NCBI RefSeq assembly: GCF_900090285.1
Contig: NZ_LT607754.1
Coordinates: forward strand, 62,001-126,000
Direction: 5' to 3'
Source: Micromonospora inositola
GTDB taxonomy: Bacteria; Actinomycetota; Actinomycetes; Mycobacteriales; Micromonosporaceae
Length of the DNA stretch: 64,000 nt
In this document: positions 8,865 through 17,318 of the stretch, piece after piece
Layout of the letters: every line of letters begins with the position of its first letter
How positions within the stretch are numbered: position 1 is the first letter of the stretch
Program-made: the position numbers and the translations under genes
The notes under the pieces: generated by a model
What the model was told of the DNA's origin: nothing
Database searches by the model: none
The model's input: only the letters and a program-made list of their open reading frames with translations

Positions 8865-9845
8865 GTGGTCGCCATCGGCCTGTCCGCGGGCGCGGTCGCC
8901 CGGCTCCGCTTCGCGCTCTCCTGCCTCTGGGAGGTCGTCGCCAGCGTGCGGGTGCTCCGCGACCCCGGCGACCACGCAATCCACCTGCCCTGGGTCAACC
9001 GGGTCCGGCCACGGCTGATCGAGGCCGGGCTGGTCGGCGCCGACGGCGGCCTGCTCTGGCAGCTGGTACCGCGGGCACCGGGCTACCTGGCCGACTTCCT
9101 CACCCCGCCACCCGCCGGCCTGACCCCCGACCTGGGGCAGGAGCTGTCCGCGCTGCGGGCCACCCCGCCCGACACGGTGCGCGCCCAGCTCGACCTCTAC
9201 CCCGGGGACCGGCCGCCGGCGCTGGAAGGCCTGTACGCCGACCCGGCGGACGGGCTGCGCCGGCTGGCCGAGGAGATCGGCACGTACTGGCGGCTGGCCC
9301 TGGCCGCCGAGTGGCCCCGGATCCGGGCGCTGCTCGACGCGGAGGTGTTCCGCCGGGCCCGCCGGCTGGCCGAGGAGGGCGCCGCCGGGCTACTGAACGA
9401 CCTGCACGAGCGGGTCCGCTGGGAGGGCGACGCCCTGCTGATCAGCCAGCGGCACTGCGCCGCGCCGGACGTGCCGGAGGGTAGCGGGCTGGTCCTGGTC
9501 CCGTCGGTCTTCGTCTGGCCGTCCGTGCTCAGCATCGCGGCGGGCGACGTACCGCAGCTGGCGTACCCCGCCCGGGGCCTCGGCGCGCTGTGGGAGTGCC
9601 CGCCGGCGGCGCCGGACGCCCTGGGCGCCGTGCTCGGCCGGGGGCGGGCCCGGCTGCTCGCCGAGCTGGACGCGCCGCGGTCGACCACCGAGCTGGCCCG
9701 GCGGACCGGCATGTCCCCCGCGGGCGTGTCACAGCACCTCGCCGCGCTGCGCGCGGCGGGCCTGGTGGTGACGCACCGGGCGGGCCGGTCGCTGCTGAGC
9801 GGTCGGACGCCGGTCGCGGAGGCGCTGCTGACCGCCGCGGGGTGA
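8865..9845 (+). CDS. ArsR-type winged-helix regulator with DUF5937 domain
   Basis: A 326-aa protein: a long N-terminal DUF5937-type region (SALSCLWEVVASVRVL-like start, HLPWVNRVRPRL) and a C-terminal winged helix from about residue 240, with TTELARRTGMSPAGVSQHLAALRAAGLV as the recognition helix-turn-helix. No metal-binding Cys pair is visible, so it is not a classical ArsR metal sensor. The ligand is unknown and may relate to the divergent PEP-mutase-like enzyme. The GTG at 8865 follows GGAGGGAGG. Autoregulation through the 8832-8851 palindrome is inferred. Confidence 0.85.
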   Translation: MVAIGLSAGAVARLRFALSCLWEVVASVRVLRDPGDHAIHLPWVNRVRPRLIEAGLVGADGGLLWQLVPRAPGYLADFLTPPPAGLTPDLGQELSALRATPPDTVRAQLDLYPGDRPPALEGLYADPADGLRRLAEEIGTYWRLALAAEWPRIRALLDAEVFRRARRLAEEGAAGLLNDLHERVRWEGDALLISQRHCAAPDVPEGSGLVLVPSVFVWPSVLSIAAGDVPQLAYPARGLGALWECPPAAPDALGAVLGRGRARLLAELDAPRSTTELARRTGMSPAGVSQHLAALRAAGLVVTHRAGRSLLSGRTPVAEALLTAAG

Positions 9846-9865
9846 GCGGGCGGGCCGGGAGAAAC

Positions 9866-9904
9866 AGAACGGCTCGTCACCGTTGTCCGGTGACGAGCCG
9901 TTCT
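9866..9904. terminator. bidirectional terminator
   Basis: 17-bp perfect stem, AGAACGGCTCGTCACCG (9866-9882) and complement 9888-9904 around TTGTC. It sits between the rightward regulator gene and the leftward tRNA operon and ends 12 bases from tRNA-Val. Confidence 0.8.
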
Positions 9905-9915
9905 GATCATCCAAC

Positions 9916-9990
9916 TGGTGGGCGATACTGGGTTTGAACCAGTGACCTCTTCCGTGTCAAGGAAGCGCGCTCCCACTGCGCCAATCGCCC
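9916..9990 (-). tRNA. tRNA-Val(GAC), second copy
   Basis: Identical over 75 bases to the copy at 7070-7144, anticodon GAC, CCA encoded. It is the last gene of the leftward Gly-Cys-Val transcript. Confidence 0.95.
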
Positions 9991-10003
9991 TCGTCAACTG
10001 CCG

Positions 10004-10074
10004 AGGTGGAGACGGGATTTGAACCCGTGTACACGGCTTTGCAGGCCGTTGCCTCGCCTCTCGGCCACTCCACC
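10004..10074 (-). tRNA. tRNA-Cys(GCA)
   Basis: The leftward sequence begins GGTGGAGTGGCCGAGAGGC. The anticodon stem-loop is ACGGC CTGCAAA GCCGT (anticodon GCA), and the T-arm is GGGTTCAAATCCC. CCA is not encoded. It lies between the Gly and Val genes; the upstream duplicate cluster has lost or never had it. Confidence 0.95.
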
Positions 10075-10108
10075 GAGGTTGCCCCCGACATGCCTGGCGG
10101 CAGCTCCG

Positions 10109-10181
10109 AGCGGACGACGGGATTCGAACCCGCGACCCTCACCTTGGCAAGGTGATGCGCTACCAGCTGCGCTACGTCCGC
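10109..10181 (-). tRNA. tRNA-Gly(GCC), second copy
   Basis: Identical to 7209-7281. It is the first gene of the Gly-Cys-Val transcript. Confidence 0.95.
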
Positions 10182-10212
10182 GTGTCCCCGGTGTTTCCGG
10201 TGACGGATGAGA

Positions 10213-10242
10213 ACTTTAGCCGAGGCCGGGAACGGTTGCCAA
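10213..10242 (-). promoter_or_regulatory. promoter of the Gly-Cys-Val tRNA operon
   Basis: On the leftward strand TTGGCA (10237-10242) and TAAAGT (10213-10218) are 18 bases apart, a good housekeeping promoter about 31 bases before tRNA-Gly. The duplicate cluster at 7.2 kb keeps a TACAGT-like -10 but no matching -35. Confidence 0.6.
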
Positions 10243-10363
10243 ATCGGGGGGTCCCCCGGCGCGTCCCGCGCGGTGGTGGCCGCCGGCCTCCCCGGGAGGC
10301 TCGGCCCACCCTTCCAGAGCTTCCTAGGAACCTGGGTGGCAGGTCGAGGGTTCTCGGTACGCA

Positions 10364-10395
10364 CCGGGGCCGGGAGGTTCCCGTCCCGGCCCCGG
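10364..10395 (-). terminator. 12-bp stem terminator
   Basis: CCGGGGCCGGGA (10364-10375) pairs with TCCCGGCCCCGG (10384-10395). It lies 20 bases past the stop of the anchored protein gene. The remainder of 10243-10363 shows no gene. Confidence 0.5.
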
Positions 10396-10415
10396 CCACC
10401 CCCGATCGGCGGCCC

Positions 10416-11258
10416 CTACCGCCACCGCCGCGCCCGCGGACGCTCGAAGGCCAGGCGCGGATCGCCCTCGGCCGCCGCGTTCCCGTCCGGACGCATCAGG
10501 TGCCGCAGCCGCAACAGCAGGCCCGCGCCGAGGAAGAGGAGCAGGCCACCGAGGAGGAAGGCCCCCTGCACCACCCCGAAACCACCGGACTGCGCCACCG
10601 GCCGGCCCGCCGCACCCGGCGGCGGCAACTCCGCCACCGCCTCGTCGCTCGGCGTCGCCTCCTCGCCGGGATCGTCCGCCGCCGGCTCCGAGGCGGCCGG
10701 TTCGCTCGGCGCGGCGGAGCTCCCCGTCTCGCTCGGCGTCGCCTCGACCTCCTCCCCGATCACCTGCCGCGTCGCCGTCTGCCGGGCGAGCAGGCGCAGG
10801 TTCTCGTCGTACGCCTCGGCGGCGAAGCTCACCCGCCCCCGGCTGACGTCCTCGGCGAAGGCCACCCGGTAGCGGGCGGTGACCGTCCGCCCGGGGCAGA
10901 GGATCCCCGGGTCAAGCTGACGGTCGGTCAGCCGGGCCACGTCCCCCTCGGTCCGGATCTCCAGCGGGAAGGAGCCGCTGTCCTCCACCCGGTCCACCTT
11001 CACCTGGTCCAACCGCAGCCCCTGCACGCCGAGCACCATCGACCAGCGCACCTTGACGCAGCCACCACCGTCCGAGCGGGAGACCACCGCGGAGACCGTC
11101 TCCACCCCGTTGCCGGCGGTGAACTCGTCCGGCAGCCCGCTCAGCTCGGTGGCGAAGCCGGCCGCCGCCCGCGCCGGCACGGCCGCACCCAGACCCGCCC
11201 CCGACAGACAGGCCAGCACCACCCCGGTCCGCAGCGCGTTCCGCCACACGCTCACCAC
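10416..11258 (-). CDS. secreted, C-terminally membrane-anchored protein
   Basis: A 280-aa protein with an N-terminal signal peptide (WRNALRTGVVLACLSGAG...AVPARA), an exported domain with two cysteines (GGGCVKVRWS and PGILCPG) that could form a disulphide, a Glu/Pro/Ala/Ser-rich linker (about 175-225), one membrane helix ([20 protein letters not shown]) and a basic cytoplasmic tail. No LPXTG motif is present. The GTG at 11258 is chosen for the GGGAGG eight bases upstream; GTG at 11255 is an alternative. The family is not recognised. Confidence 0.75.
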   Translation of the reverse strand: MVSVWRNALRTGVVLACLSGAGLGAAVPARAAAGFATELSGLPDEFTAGNGVETVSAVVSRSDGGGCVKVRWSMVLGVQGLRLDQVKVDRVEDSGSFPLEIRTEGDVARLTDRQLDPGILCPGRTVTARYRVAFAEDVSRGRVSFAAEAYDENLRLLARQTATRQVIGEEVEATPSETGSSAAPSEPAASEPAADDPGEEATPSDEAVAELPPPGAAGRPVAQSGGFGVVQGAFLLGGLLLFLGAGLLLRLRHLMRPDGNAAAEGDPRLAFERPRARRWR

Positions 11259-11437
11259 CGCCTCGTCCTCCCGTCGGTCGCGTCCACCTGGCAACGCTAT
11301 GAGCGGCCCGGGTAAGCCGGTAGACGGGCGTGTTCGCACCGACCGCCAAGCGCGGGGCCCGATTTCACGGACGGTGGTGAACCGGTCACGCCCGCCCCGC
11401 GACACGCCCGGAATCCCGGCCGGGGCAGAATCACCGG

Positions 11438-12106
11438 GTGTCCGACCTGTCCGCGGCCTTCGTCCGGCTGCACGCCCGGCTCGCGCCGGTCCCGTTCGTC
11501 CCCGAGGTGCGGCTGCACCAGGCCGACGAGCCGATCGGCCTGTGGGAGCTGACCGAGGGCGAGTTCCGCAGCGCCCAGCCCCCACCGTTCTGGGCCTTCG
11601 CCTGGGCCGGCGGCCAGGGACTGGCCCGCTACGTCACCGACCACCCCGAGCTGGTCGCCGGCCGCCGGGTGCTCGACCTCGCCTCCGGCTCCGGCCTGGT
11701 CGCCATCGCCGCCGCCCGCGCCGGCGCGGCGTCCGTCCGCGCCGTCGAGGTCGACGAGCGGGCCGTCGCGGCCGTCGCGCTCAACGCCGAGGCAAACGGG
11801 GTACGCGTCGACGCCGAGTTCGGCGACATCCTCGACGGGGATGCCGGTGACGCCGAGGTGGTGCTCGCCGGCGATGTCTTCTACAGCGAGGCGATGGCCC
11901 GGCGGATGCTGCGCTTCCTGCTCCGGGCCGCCCGGTCCGGGGCCCGGGTGCTGGTCGGCGACCCCGGGCGGGCGTTCCTGCCCCGCGAACGCTTCCGCGA
12001 GCTGGCCGCGTACGACGTGCCGGTGCCGGAGGCGCTGGAGAGCGTACGGGTGAAGCACACCACCGTGTGGGAGCTGGACCCGGCGCCGCCGGGAGCCGGC
12101 CGCTAG
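11438..12106 (+). CDS. class I SAM-dependent methyltransferase, METTL20/nicotinamide-NMT-like
   Basis: A 222-aa single-domain enzyme. VLDLASGSGLVAIAAARAGA is motif I of Rossmann methyltransferases, VRAVEVDERAV is motif II and EVVLAGDVFYSEAMA is the post-I block typical of the protein-lysine methyltransferase (ETFB-KMT/METTL20) type. FWAFAWAGGQGLARY upstream of motif I is also characteristic. The substrate is probably a protein lysine, but this is not certain. The GTG has CAGAAT six bases before it (leaderless type). The P450 gene starts ten bases downstream with its own -10. Confidence 0.85.
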   Translation: MSDLSAAFVRLHARLAPVPFVPEVRLHQADEPIGLWELTEGEFRSAQPPPFWAFAWAGGQGLARYVTDHPELVAGRRVLDLASGSGLVAIAAARAGAASVRAVEVDERAVAAVALNAEANGVRVDAEFGDILDGDAGDAEVVLAGDVFYSEAMARRMLRFLLRAARSGARVLVGDPGRAFLPRERFRELAAYDVPVPEALESVRVKHTTVWELDPAPPGAGR

Positions 12107-12109
12107 CGT
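12104..12109 (+). promoter_or_regulatory. leaderless-type -10 of the P450
   Basis: TAGCGT ends exactly six bases before the GTG at 12116 and overlaps the stop of the methyltransferase gene. Confidence 0.5.
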
Positions 12110-12115
12110 GGCGGC

Positions 12116-13279
12116 GTGCTGTTCCGGGGCTGGGGGGAGTCCGTCGACCGGCGGTGGCCGGACGTGGCGACCGTGGTCGACCACGTCGGCGTCGGTCACC
12201 TGGTGGTCACCCGGCACGCGCTGGTCCGGCGGGTGCTCACCGACCCCGTCACGTTCCGGCCGGACAACGCCCTCGACGCGGTGACCCCGATGCCGGTGGC
12301 CGCGCTGCGGGTGCTGGCCGGGCACCGGTTCCGGCTGCCGCCGACCCTCGCCAACAACTCCGGCGCCAGCCACCCGGAGATCCGCGGCATCGTCGCCGAC
12401 GCGCTGCACCCCACCCGGGTGGCGGCGCAGCAGCCCTGGCTGACGGCGCTGGTCCGAAAACGGGTGGACCGACTCGCCGCCGCCCTCGACGCGGGCCGGG
12501 TGGTCGACCTGTACGCCGAACTCGCCGCCGACCTGCCGCTGCTGGTGCTGGCCCGGCTCGTGGAACTGCCGGACGCCCCGGTCGGTGCGGTCAAGGAGTT
12601 CGCCCGGGCCGCGCTGGAGCTGTTCTGGGCGCCGCTGGACGCCGAGCGGCAGCGGGCGCTCGCCACCGAGGTCGGCCGGTTCCACACCGTGCTCCGGGCG
12701 TTCGCCGCCACCGGCGGGGGGCTGGCCGCCCGGCTTCGCGCCGCCGGGCACTCCCCCGACGTGGTGGTGGGCGCGCTGTTCTTCCTGCTGGTCGCCGGCC
12801 AGGAGACCACCTCGCAGTTCCTCACCCTGCTGCTGCACCGGCTGACCGGCGAACCGGAGGTACGCGCGGGGCTGCGCGCCGGCGAGGTCGCCGTCGCCGA
12901 CGTGGTCGAGGAGGGGCTGCGGCTGGAGCCGCCGATCGTCACCTGGCGGCGGGTGGCCGCGGTGGACACCACGCTGGGCGGGACGGCGGTGCCGGCGGGC
13001 ACCAGCATCGTGGCGTGGCTGGCCCGGGCGGGCCGGGACCCCGAGGTGGTGGCCGCCCCGGCCGAGTTCCGGCCGGGACAGCCCGGTTCCCGCCGGCACC
13101 TGGCCTTCGGGGCGGGCGCGCACCGCTGTGTGGGGGCCCAACTGGCCCGGATGGAGGCGGCGGTAGTGGTCGCCGAGGCGGCCCCGCTGCTCGACGGGGT
13201 GACCGTGGTCCGGCCGCCGTGGTGCCCGGACAACCTGACCTTCCGGATGCCGGACGCGTTCGTCGTCCGCCGCGCCTGA
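12116..13279 (+). CDS. cytochrome P450
   Basis: A 387-aa soluble bacterial P450. The I-helix oxygen-activation motif is VAGQETTS, the K-helix ExxR is EEGLR, and the haem-binding loop is FGAGAHRCVG with the axial thiolate at about Cys338. The N-terminal part is short but complete for class I bacterial P450s. It needs a ferredoxin and reductase from elsewhere; none is adjacent. No biosynthetic cluster surrounds it, so the substrate is unknown. The GTG start is supported by a TAGCGT at six bases. Confidence 0.92.
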   Translation: MLFRGWGESVDRRWPDVATVVDHVGVGHLVVTRHALVRRVLTDPVTFRPDNALDAVTPMPVAALRVLAGHRFRLPPTLANNSGASHPEIRGIVADALHPTRVAAQQPWLTALVRKRVDRLAAALDAGRVVDLYAELAADLPLLVLARLVELPDAPVGAVKEFARAALELFWAPLDAERQRALATEVGRFHTVLRAFAATGGGLAARLRAAGHSPDVVVGALFFLLVAGQETTSQFLTLLLHRLTGEPEVRAGLRAGEVAVADVVEEGLRLEPPIVTWRRVAAVDTTLGGTAVPAGTSIVAWLARAGRDPEVVAAPAEFRPGQPGSRRHLAFGAGAHRCVGAQLARMEAAVVVAEAAPLLDGVTVVRPPWCPDNLTFRMPDAFVVRRA

Positions 13280-13413
13280 CCGCTCCGGCCCGAGCGGCCG
13301 ACCGGCGGGAACTCCGGCGGCGGCGCGCGAGGTACGGCGTGGGACGGCGGCCCTGACGAAAGTCGGGGTCGGTTGACGGCGATCGGCAGCGGCGGGGTGG
13401 CCGGTCCGGTTCG

Positions 13414-13419
13414 TACCGT
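13414..13419 (+). promoter_or_regulatory. leaderless-type -10 of the chimeric ABC gene
   Basis: TACCGT lies exactly six bases before the ATG at 13426. Confidence 0.5.
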
Positions 13420-13425
13420 CGGCGC

Positions 13426-14211
13426 ATGATCACACTACGTGGGTTGACGAAACGGTTCGGGGGGACGACCGCGGTCGACGACCTGACCGTCGACATCGCG
13501 CCCGGGCGGGTGACCGGCTTCCTCGGCCCGAACGGCGCCGGCAAGTCCACCACCATGCGGATGGTCCTCGGCCTGGACCGACCGACCGCCGGCGAGGCCC
13601 TGGTCGACGGGCGGCCGTACCGGGCGCTGCGACACCCGTTGCACGAGGTGGGGGCGCTGCTGGACGCGACAGGCGTGCACCCGGCCCGGTCCGGCCGGGC
13701 GCACCTGCGGGCCATGGCCCGCAGCAACGGCATCCCGCCGCGCCGGGTCGACGAGGTGCTCGGCCTGGCCGGTCTGGACGGACGCGCCGCGGACAAGCCG
13801 GGACGCTCGCTCTCCCTCGGCATGGCGCAACGGCTCGGCATCGCCGGTGCGCTGCTCGGCGACCCGCCCGTGCTGCTCTTCGACGAACCGGTCAACGGGT
13901 TGGATCCCGACGGGGTGCGCTGGATCCGGCGGTTGACCCGCACGCTGGCCGCCGAGGGGCGGACCGTCCTGGTCTCCAGTCACCTGATGAGCGAGATGCA
14001 GCAGACCGGGCTGCTCGGCAACCAGCTGCTGCGCTCCGCCGTCGACCCGGCGAGCTTCGTGGTGATGAGCGAGTGGACCAGCCTGGCCGCCTTCCAGGAC
14101 TGGGAGGGCGGCGCCACGCACCGGGGCGCCACCGCGCCGCTGCGCCCCTACCAGGACCGGCGCCGGCAGCCGCCGTACGAGATCCTGGAGACCGTGGCGG
14201 CGTACTCCTGA
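13426..14211 (+). CDS. chimera: truncated ABC ATPase fused to C-terminal half of an antibiotic-biosynthesis monooxygenase (ABM) domain
   Basis: Residues 1-193 are an ABC-type ATPase: Walker A GPNGAGKST (35-42 region), a drifted signature LSLGMAQRL (129-137), Walker B VLLFDEPVNGLD (149-160) and the switch His in SSHLMSEMQQ (about 187). The family normally continues 50-110 residues beyond this point and is followed by a permease gene. Instead, from about residue 194 (base about 14005) the frame becomes TGLLGNQLLRS...FVVMSEWTSLAAFQDWE...PYEILETVAAYS, the distal part of an ABM dimeric ferredoxin-like domain lacking its first strands. I infer an in-frame deletion that removed the ATPase end, any permease and the ABM start. 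The upstream -10 and ATG are intact, so the product may be made; activity is doubtful. Confidence 0.8.
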   Translation: MITLRGLTKRFGGTTAVDDLTVDIAPGRVTGFLGPNGAGKSTTMRMVLGLDRPTAGEALVDGRPYRALRHPLHEVGALLDATGVHPARSGRAHLRAMARSNGIPPRRVDEVLGLAGLDGRAADKPGRSLSLGMAQRLGIAGALLGDPPVLLFDEPVNGLDPDGVRWIRRLTRTLAAEGRTVLVSSHLMSEMQQTGLLGNQLLRSAVDPASFVVMSEWTSLAAFQDWEGGATHRGATAPLRPYQDRRRQPPYEILETVAAYS

Positions 14212-14215
14212 AGGG

Positions 14216-14947
14216 TCAGCTGATGTCCTCGGCCCAGGTACGCCAGTCGTCCAGCACCCCGTGCAGCGCGGGGGTGAGCCAGCCGGGCGCGGAGCGGCGG
14301 AAGACCCCCGGGTCCATGCCGCCCGCCCCGTCGGGCAGGGCGCCGAGCAGGTTCGGCACCAGGTCGGTCAGGTTGGTCCAGTGCACCAGCTCCGGGGTGG
14401 CCGGCCAGGCGCCGATCACCACCCCGGCCGGGACGGCCCGACGCTCCAACGCCTCCAGGGTGAGCGCGGTGTGGTTCAGCGTGCCGAGCCCGGCGCGGGC
14501 CACCACCACGGCCGGGGCGCCCAGCGACACCGCCAGGTCGGCCACCGTCCAGGGCTCACCCGAGGGCCGCAGCCCCATCGGTACGAGCAGCCCGCCGGCC
14601 CCCTCGACGAGCACCAGGTCGTGCTTGTCGGCCTCCTCGCGGACCGCGTCGACCGCCGCGTACAGCTCCAGCGGCTCCAGCTCGGCGACCCGGGCGGCAG
14701 CGAGCGGGGCGAGCGGGTCCGGGTAGCTGGCCAGGGTCCGGCCGGTCAGCGGAGCGGCCAGCCGGGTCACCGAGTCGACGTCGCCGGGCTCGCCGGTGGC
14801 GGTACCGGTCTGGCCGGGCTTGATCACGGCCACCCGCAGCCCGGCGGCCTGCGCCGCCGCCGCGATCGCCGCGGTCACCACGGTCTTGCCCACCTCGGTG
14901 TCCGTGCCGGTCACCAGCACCGGCCCGCGCCACGCACCATCCGTCAT
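14216..14947 (-). CDS. bioD: dethiobiotin synthetase
   Basis: A 243-aa ATP-dependent enzyme that closes the ureido ring of 7,8-diaminopelargonate with CO2. The N-terminus VLVTGTDTEVGKTVVTAAIA is the BioD P-loop (GTDTEVGKT). Acidic Mg-binding and substrate blocks include IKPGQTG (with the catalytic Lys) and LVEGAGGLLVPM. The ATG at 14947 overlaps the bioF stop by four bases, so bioF and bioD are translationally coupled. The sequence just before it is a diverged copy of the 59-bp repeat found in the sbc operon. Confidence 0.95.
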   Translation of the reverse strand: MTDGAWRGPVLVTGTDTEVGKTVVTAAIAAAAQAAGLRVAVIKPGQTGTATGEPGDVDSVTRLAAPLTGRTLASYPDPLAPLAAARVAELEPLELYAAVDAVREEADKHDLVLVEGAGGLLVPMGLRPSGEPWTVADLAVSLGAPAVVVARAGLGTLNHTALTLEALERRAVPAGVVIGAWPATPELVHWTNLTDLVPNLLGALPDGAGGMDPGVFRRSAPGWLTPALHGVLDDWRTWAEDIS

Positions 14948-16146
14948 CGCGCCACCTCGGTTCGCGACTGCGGGGCTCGCAAAACCGGCTCACTCCTCGC
15001 GCTCACGGGCGCACACTCCACGATGACGTCCAAAGCCCGTTCGTAGTCCGCCCGGGCCACCCCGGCGCTGATGGTCAGCCGGAGCCGGGAGCGGCTGTCC
15101 GGGGTGGACGGCGGCCGGAAGCAGCCCACCGCGACCCCGCGGTCGCGGCAGTCCGCCGCCCAGGCGGTCGCCGCCTCCGGGCTCGGGGCGGTCACCGAGA
15201 CCACCGCCGCGTCGGGGGCGGAGACGGTCAGCCCGGCGGCGCCGAGCCGCCGCACCGCGAGCGCGGCCCGGTCGGCCAGCTCGGCGCGGAGGTCGTCGCC
15301 GGCGCGGGCCAGCCGCGCGGCGGCGGCGACCCCGGCGGCCACCGCCGGGGGCAGCGCGGTGTCGAAGATGAACGTCCGGCCCGTCTCCACCAGGTGGCGG
15401 ACGAACTCGGCCGGGCCGGCGACCACCCCGCCCGCGCCGCCGAGCGCCTTCGACAGGGTGGCGGTGACCACCACGTCCGGCTCGCCGGACAGGCCCGCGG
15501 CGGCCACTCCGCCGGCACCGGCCGGGCCGGTCACGCCGAGCGCGTGCGCGTCGTCGACCAGCAGCAGCGCGCCGTGCCGCCGGGCGACCGCGTGCAGCGC
15601 GGCCAGCGGGGCCAGGTCGCCGTCGACGGAGAAGACCGACTCGGTGACCACCACGGCCGGCCGGCCGGGGGCGGCGGCCAGCGCGGCGGCCACCGCGTCG
15701 ATGTCGGCGTGCGGGGTCACCACGGTCTCCGCGCCGGAGATCCGGCAGCCGTCGATCAGCGAGGCGTGGTTGTGGGCGTCGGAGACGAGTAGCGTACGCG
15801 GCTGAACGACGCCCCGGACGGCGGCGAGGTTGGCCAGGTAACCGGAGGAGAAGACCAGCGCCCGATCGGTGCCGAGCCAGTCGGCGAGGGTGTCCTCGAG
15901 GGCGTGGTGGGCGTCGGTGGAGCCGCGCACCAGGCGCGACCCGGTGGCCCCCAGCCCGTACCCGGACAGCGCCCGCGCGGCCGCGGCGGTGACCTCGGGG
16001 TGGGTGGCCAGGCCGAGGTAGTCGTTGCCGGCCAGGTCGACCACGGCGTCGCCGGCGGCGCGGGGGCGCAGGGTGCGGGTGAGTCCCGCCCTGGCCCGTA
16101 GCTCGGCGCGGCGGTCGAGCGCCGCCAGCCAGTCCGCCACCGTCAC
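14944..16146 (-). CDS. bioF: 8-amino-7-oxononanoate synthase
   Basis: A 400-aa PLP enzyme condensing pimeloyl thioester with alanine. [23 protein letters not shown] and [10 protein letters not shown] are family blocks, and [11 protein letters not shown] carries the Schiff-base Lys. The last 20 residues, starting [16 protein letters not shown], are unlike BioF and are exactly what the repeat element (14959-15006) encodes in this frame. The original C-terminus has therefore been replaced or extended by the repeat. The GTG at 16146 follows GAGGGGA. It diverges from bioB. Confidence 0.95.
   Translation of the reverse strand: MTVADWLAALDRRAELRARAGLTRTLRPRAAGDAVVDLAGNDYLGLATHPEVTAAAARALSGYGLGATGSRLVRGSTDAHHALEDTLADWLGTDRALVFSSGYLANLAAVRGVVQPRTLLVSDAHNHASLIDGCRISGAETVVTPHADIDAVAAALAAAPGRPAVVVTESVFSVDGDLAPLAALHAVARRHGALLLVDDAHALGVTGPAGAGGVAAAGLSGEPDVVVTATLSKALGGAGGVVAGPAEFVRHLVETGRTFIFDTALPPAVAAGVAAAARLARAGDDLRAELADRAALAVRRLGAAGLTVSAPDAAVVSVTAPSPEAATAWAADCRDRGVAVGCFRPPSTPDSRSRLRLTISAGVARADYERALDVIVECAPVSARSEPVLRAPQSRTEVAR
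14959..15006 (-). repeat. diverged copy of the 59-bp junction repeat
   Basis: Read leftward from GTGAGCGCGAGGAGTGAGCC at 15006 to GCGAGCCCCGCAGTCGCGAA near 14960. It shares the two ends of the sbc-operon repeat (GTGAGCGCGAGGAGTG and GAGCCCCGCAGTCGCGAAC) but has a different middle (AGCCGGTTTTGC in place of CAGCGCAGCG). It supplies the last codons of bioF and the leader of bioD. Confidence 0.85.
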
Positions 16147-16309
16147 TCCCCTCGTCCGCCGCGCCCACCGGCGCTCCCGCCGGGCGAAGTTACCACCCGT
16201 CCGACCGGCCCCGGCGTGGCGTGGGCCGCCCCGCCGGGGCTGCTCGGACGCCGCTGGTGCCCGGATCGAACGCCGGGCCTGGGCCGTTCTCCCCCGTCCG
16301 GCGGCCTTG

Positions 16310-16315
16310 TAGGGT
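16310..16315 (+). promoter_or_regulatory. -10 of bioB
   Basis: TAGGGT lies seven bases before the bioB ATG, with no Shine-Dalgarno sequence between. On the other strand TAACTT (16187-16192), about 40 bases before the bioF start, is the best -10 for bioFD. Confidence 0.45.
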
Positions 16316-16322
16316 ACGAGCC

Positions 16323-17318
16323 ATGCCAGAGATCCTCGACCAGGCCCGGACCCAGGTGCTGGAGAACGGCGTCGGCCTCGACGAGGCCGGTGTCCTCGCC
16401 GTGCTGAACCTGCCCGACGAAGACGTTCCCGCCGCTCTCCAGCTCGCCCATGAGGTGCGGATGCGCTGGTGCGGCCCGGAGGTCGAGGTCGAGGGCATCG
16501 TCTCGCTGAAGACCGGCGGCTGCCCGGAGGACTGCCACTTCTGCTCGCAGTCGGGGCTGTTCACCTCGCCGGTCCGCTCGGTCTGGCTGGACATCCCGTC
16601 GCTGGTCGAGGCGGCGAAGCAGACCGCGAAGACCGGGGCGACGGAGTTCTGCATCGTGGCCGCCGTGCGCGGCCCGGACGCCCGGCTGATGAAGCAGATG
16701 CGCGAGGGCGTCGCCGCCATCAAGGCGGAGGTCGACATCCAGGTCGCCGCGTCGCTGGGCATGCTCACCCAGGAGCAGGTCGACGAGCTGGTCGAGATGG
16801 GCGTGCACCGCTACAACCACAACCTGGAGACCTGCCGCTCCTACTTCCCGAACGTGGTCACCACGCACTCCTGGGAGGAGCGCTGGGAGACGCTGAAGAT
16901 GGTCCGGGAGTCCGGCATGGAGGTCTGCTGCGGCGGCATCCTCGGCCTCGGCGAGACCGTCGAGCAGCGCGCCGAGTTCGCCGCGCAGCTCGCCGAGCTG
17001 GACCCGCACGAGGTCCCGCTGAACTTCCTCAACCCGCGCCCGGGCACCCCGCTGGGCGACCGCCCGGTGGTGGAGGGGAAGGACGCGCTGCGGGCCATCG
17101 CCGCGTTCCGGCTGGCCATGCCGCGGACCATCCTCCGGTACGCGGGCGGCCGCGAGATCACCCTCGGCGACCTGGGCACCCGGGACGGCCTGCTGGGCGG
17201 CATCAACGCGGTGATCGTCGGCAACTACCTGACCACCCTGGGCCGGCCGGCGACCGACGACCTCGCGCTGCTGGACGACCTGAAGATGCCGGTCAAGGCG
17301 CTCTCCGCGACGCTGTGA
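16323..17318 (+). CDS. bioB: biotin synthase
   Basis: A 331-aa radical-SAM enzyme inserting sulphur into dethiobiotin. The [4Fe-4S]-SAM cluster cysteines are Cys67, Cys71 and Cys74 in [26 protein letters not shown] and the auxiliary-cluster cysteines (CRSYF, VCCGGI) are present, and [13 protein letters not shown] closes the barrel. The ATG is supported by the start of the BioB alignment; the upstream open frame has no homology. It is the long-chain actinobacterial type that works with BsaP, and the bsaP gene starts inside its stop codon (GTGA overlap). Confidence 0.96.
   Translation: MPEILDQARTQVLENGVGLDEAGVLAVLNLPDEDVPAALQLAHEVRMRWCGPEVEVEGIVSLKTGGCPEDCHFCSQSGLFTSPVRSVWLDIPSLVEAAKQTAKTGATEFCIVAAVRGPDARLMKQMREGVAAIKAEVDIQVAASLGMLTQEQVDELVEMGVHRYNHNLETCRSYFPNVVTTHSWEERWETLKMVRESGMEVCCGGILGLGETVEQRAEFAAQLAELDPHEVPLNFLNPRPGTPLGDRPVVEGKDALRAIAAFRLAMPRTILRYAGGREITLGDLGTRDGLLGGINAVIVGNYLTTLGRPATDDLALLDDLKMPVKALSATL

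Noticed and set aside
7282..9915. Integrative element between the tRNA clusters
   Set aside because: No integrase, excisionase, transfer gene or direct att-like repeat other than the tRNA genes themselves, and the enclosed genes have ordinary composition.
12116..14211. Natural-product biosynthetic cluster around the P450
   Set aside because: The P450, methyltransferase and half ABM domain look suggestive, but there is no core enzyme (PKS, NRPS, terpene or RiPP), ferredoxin or pathway regulator nearby.
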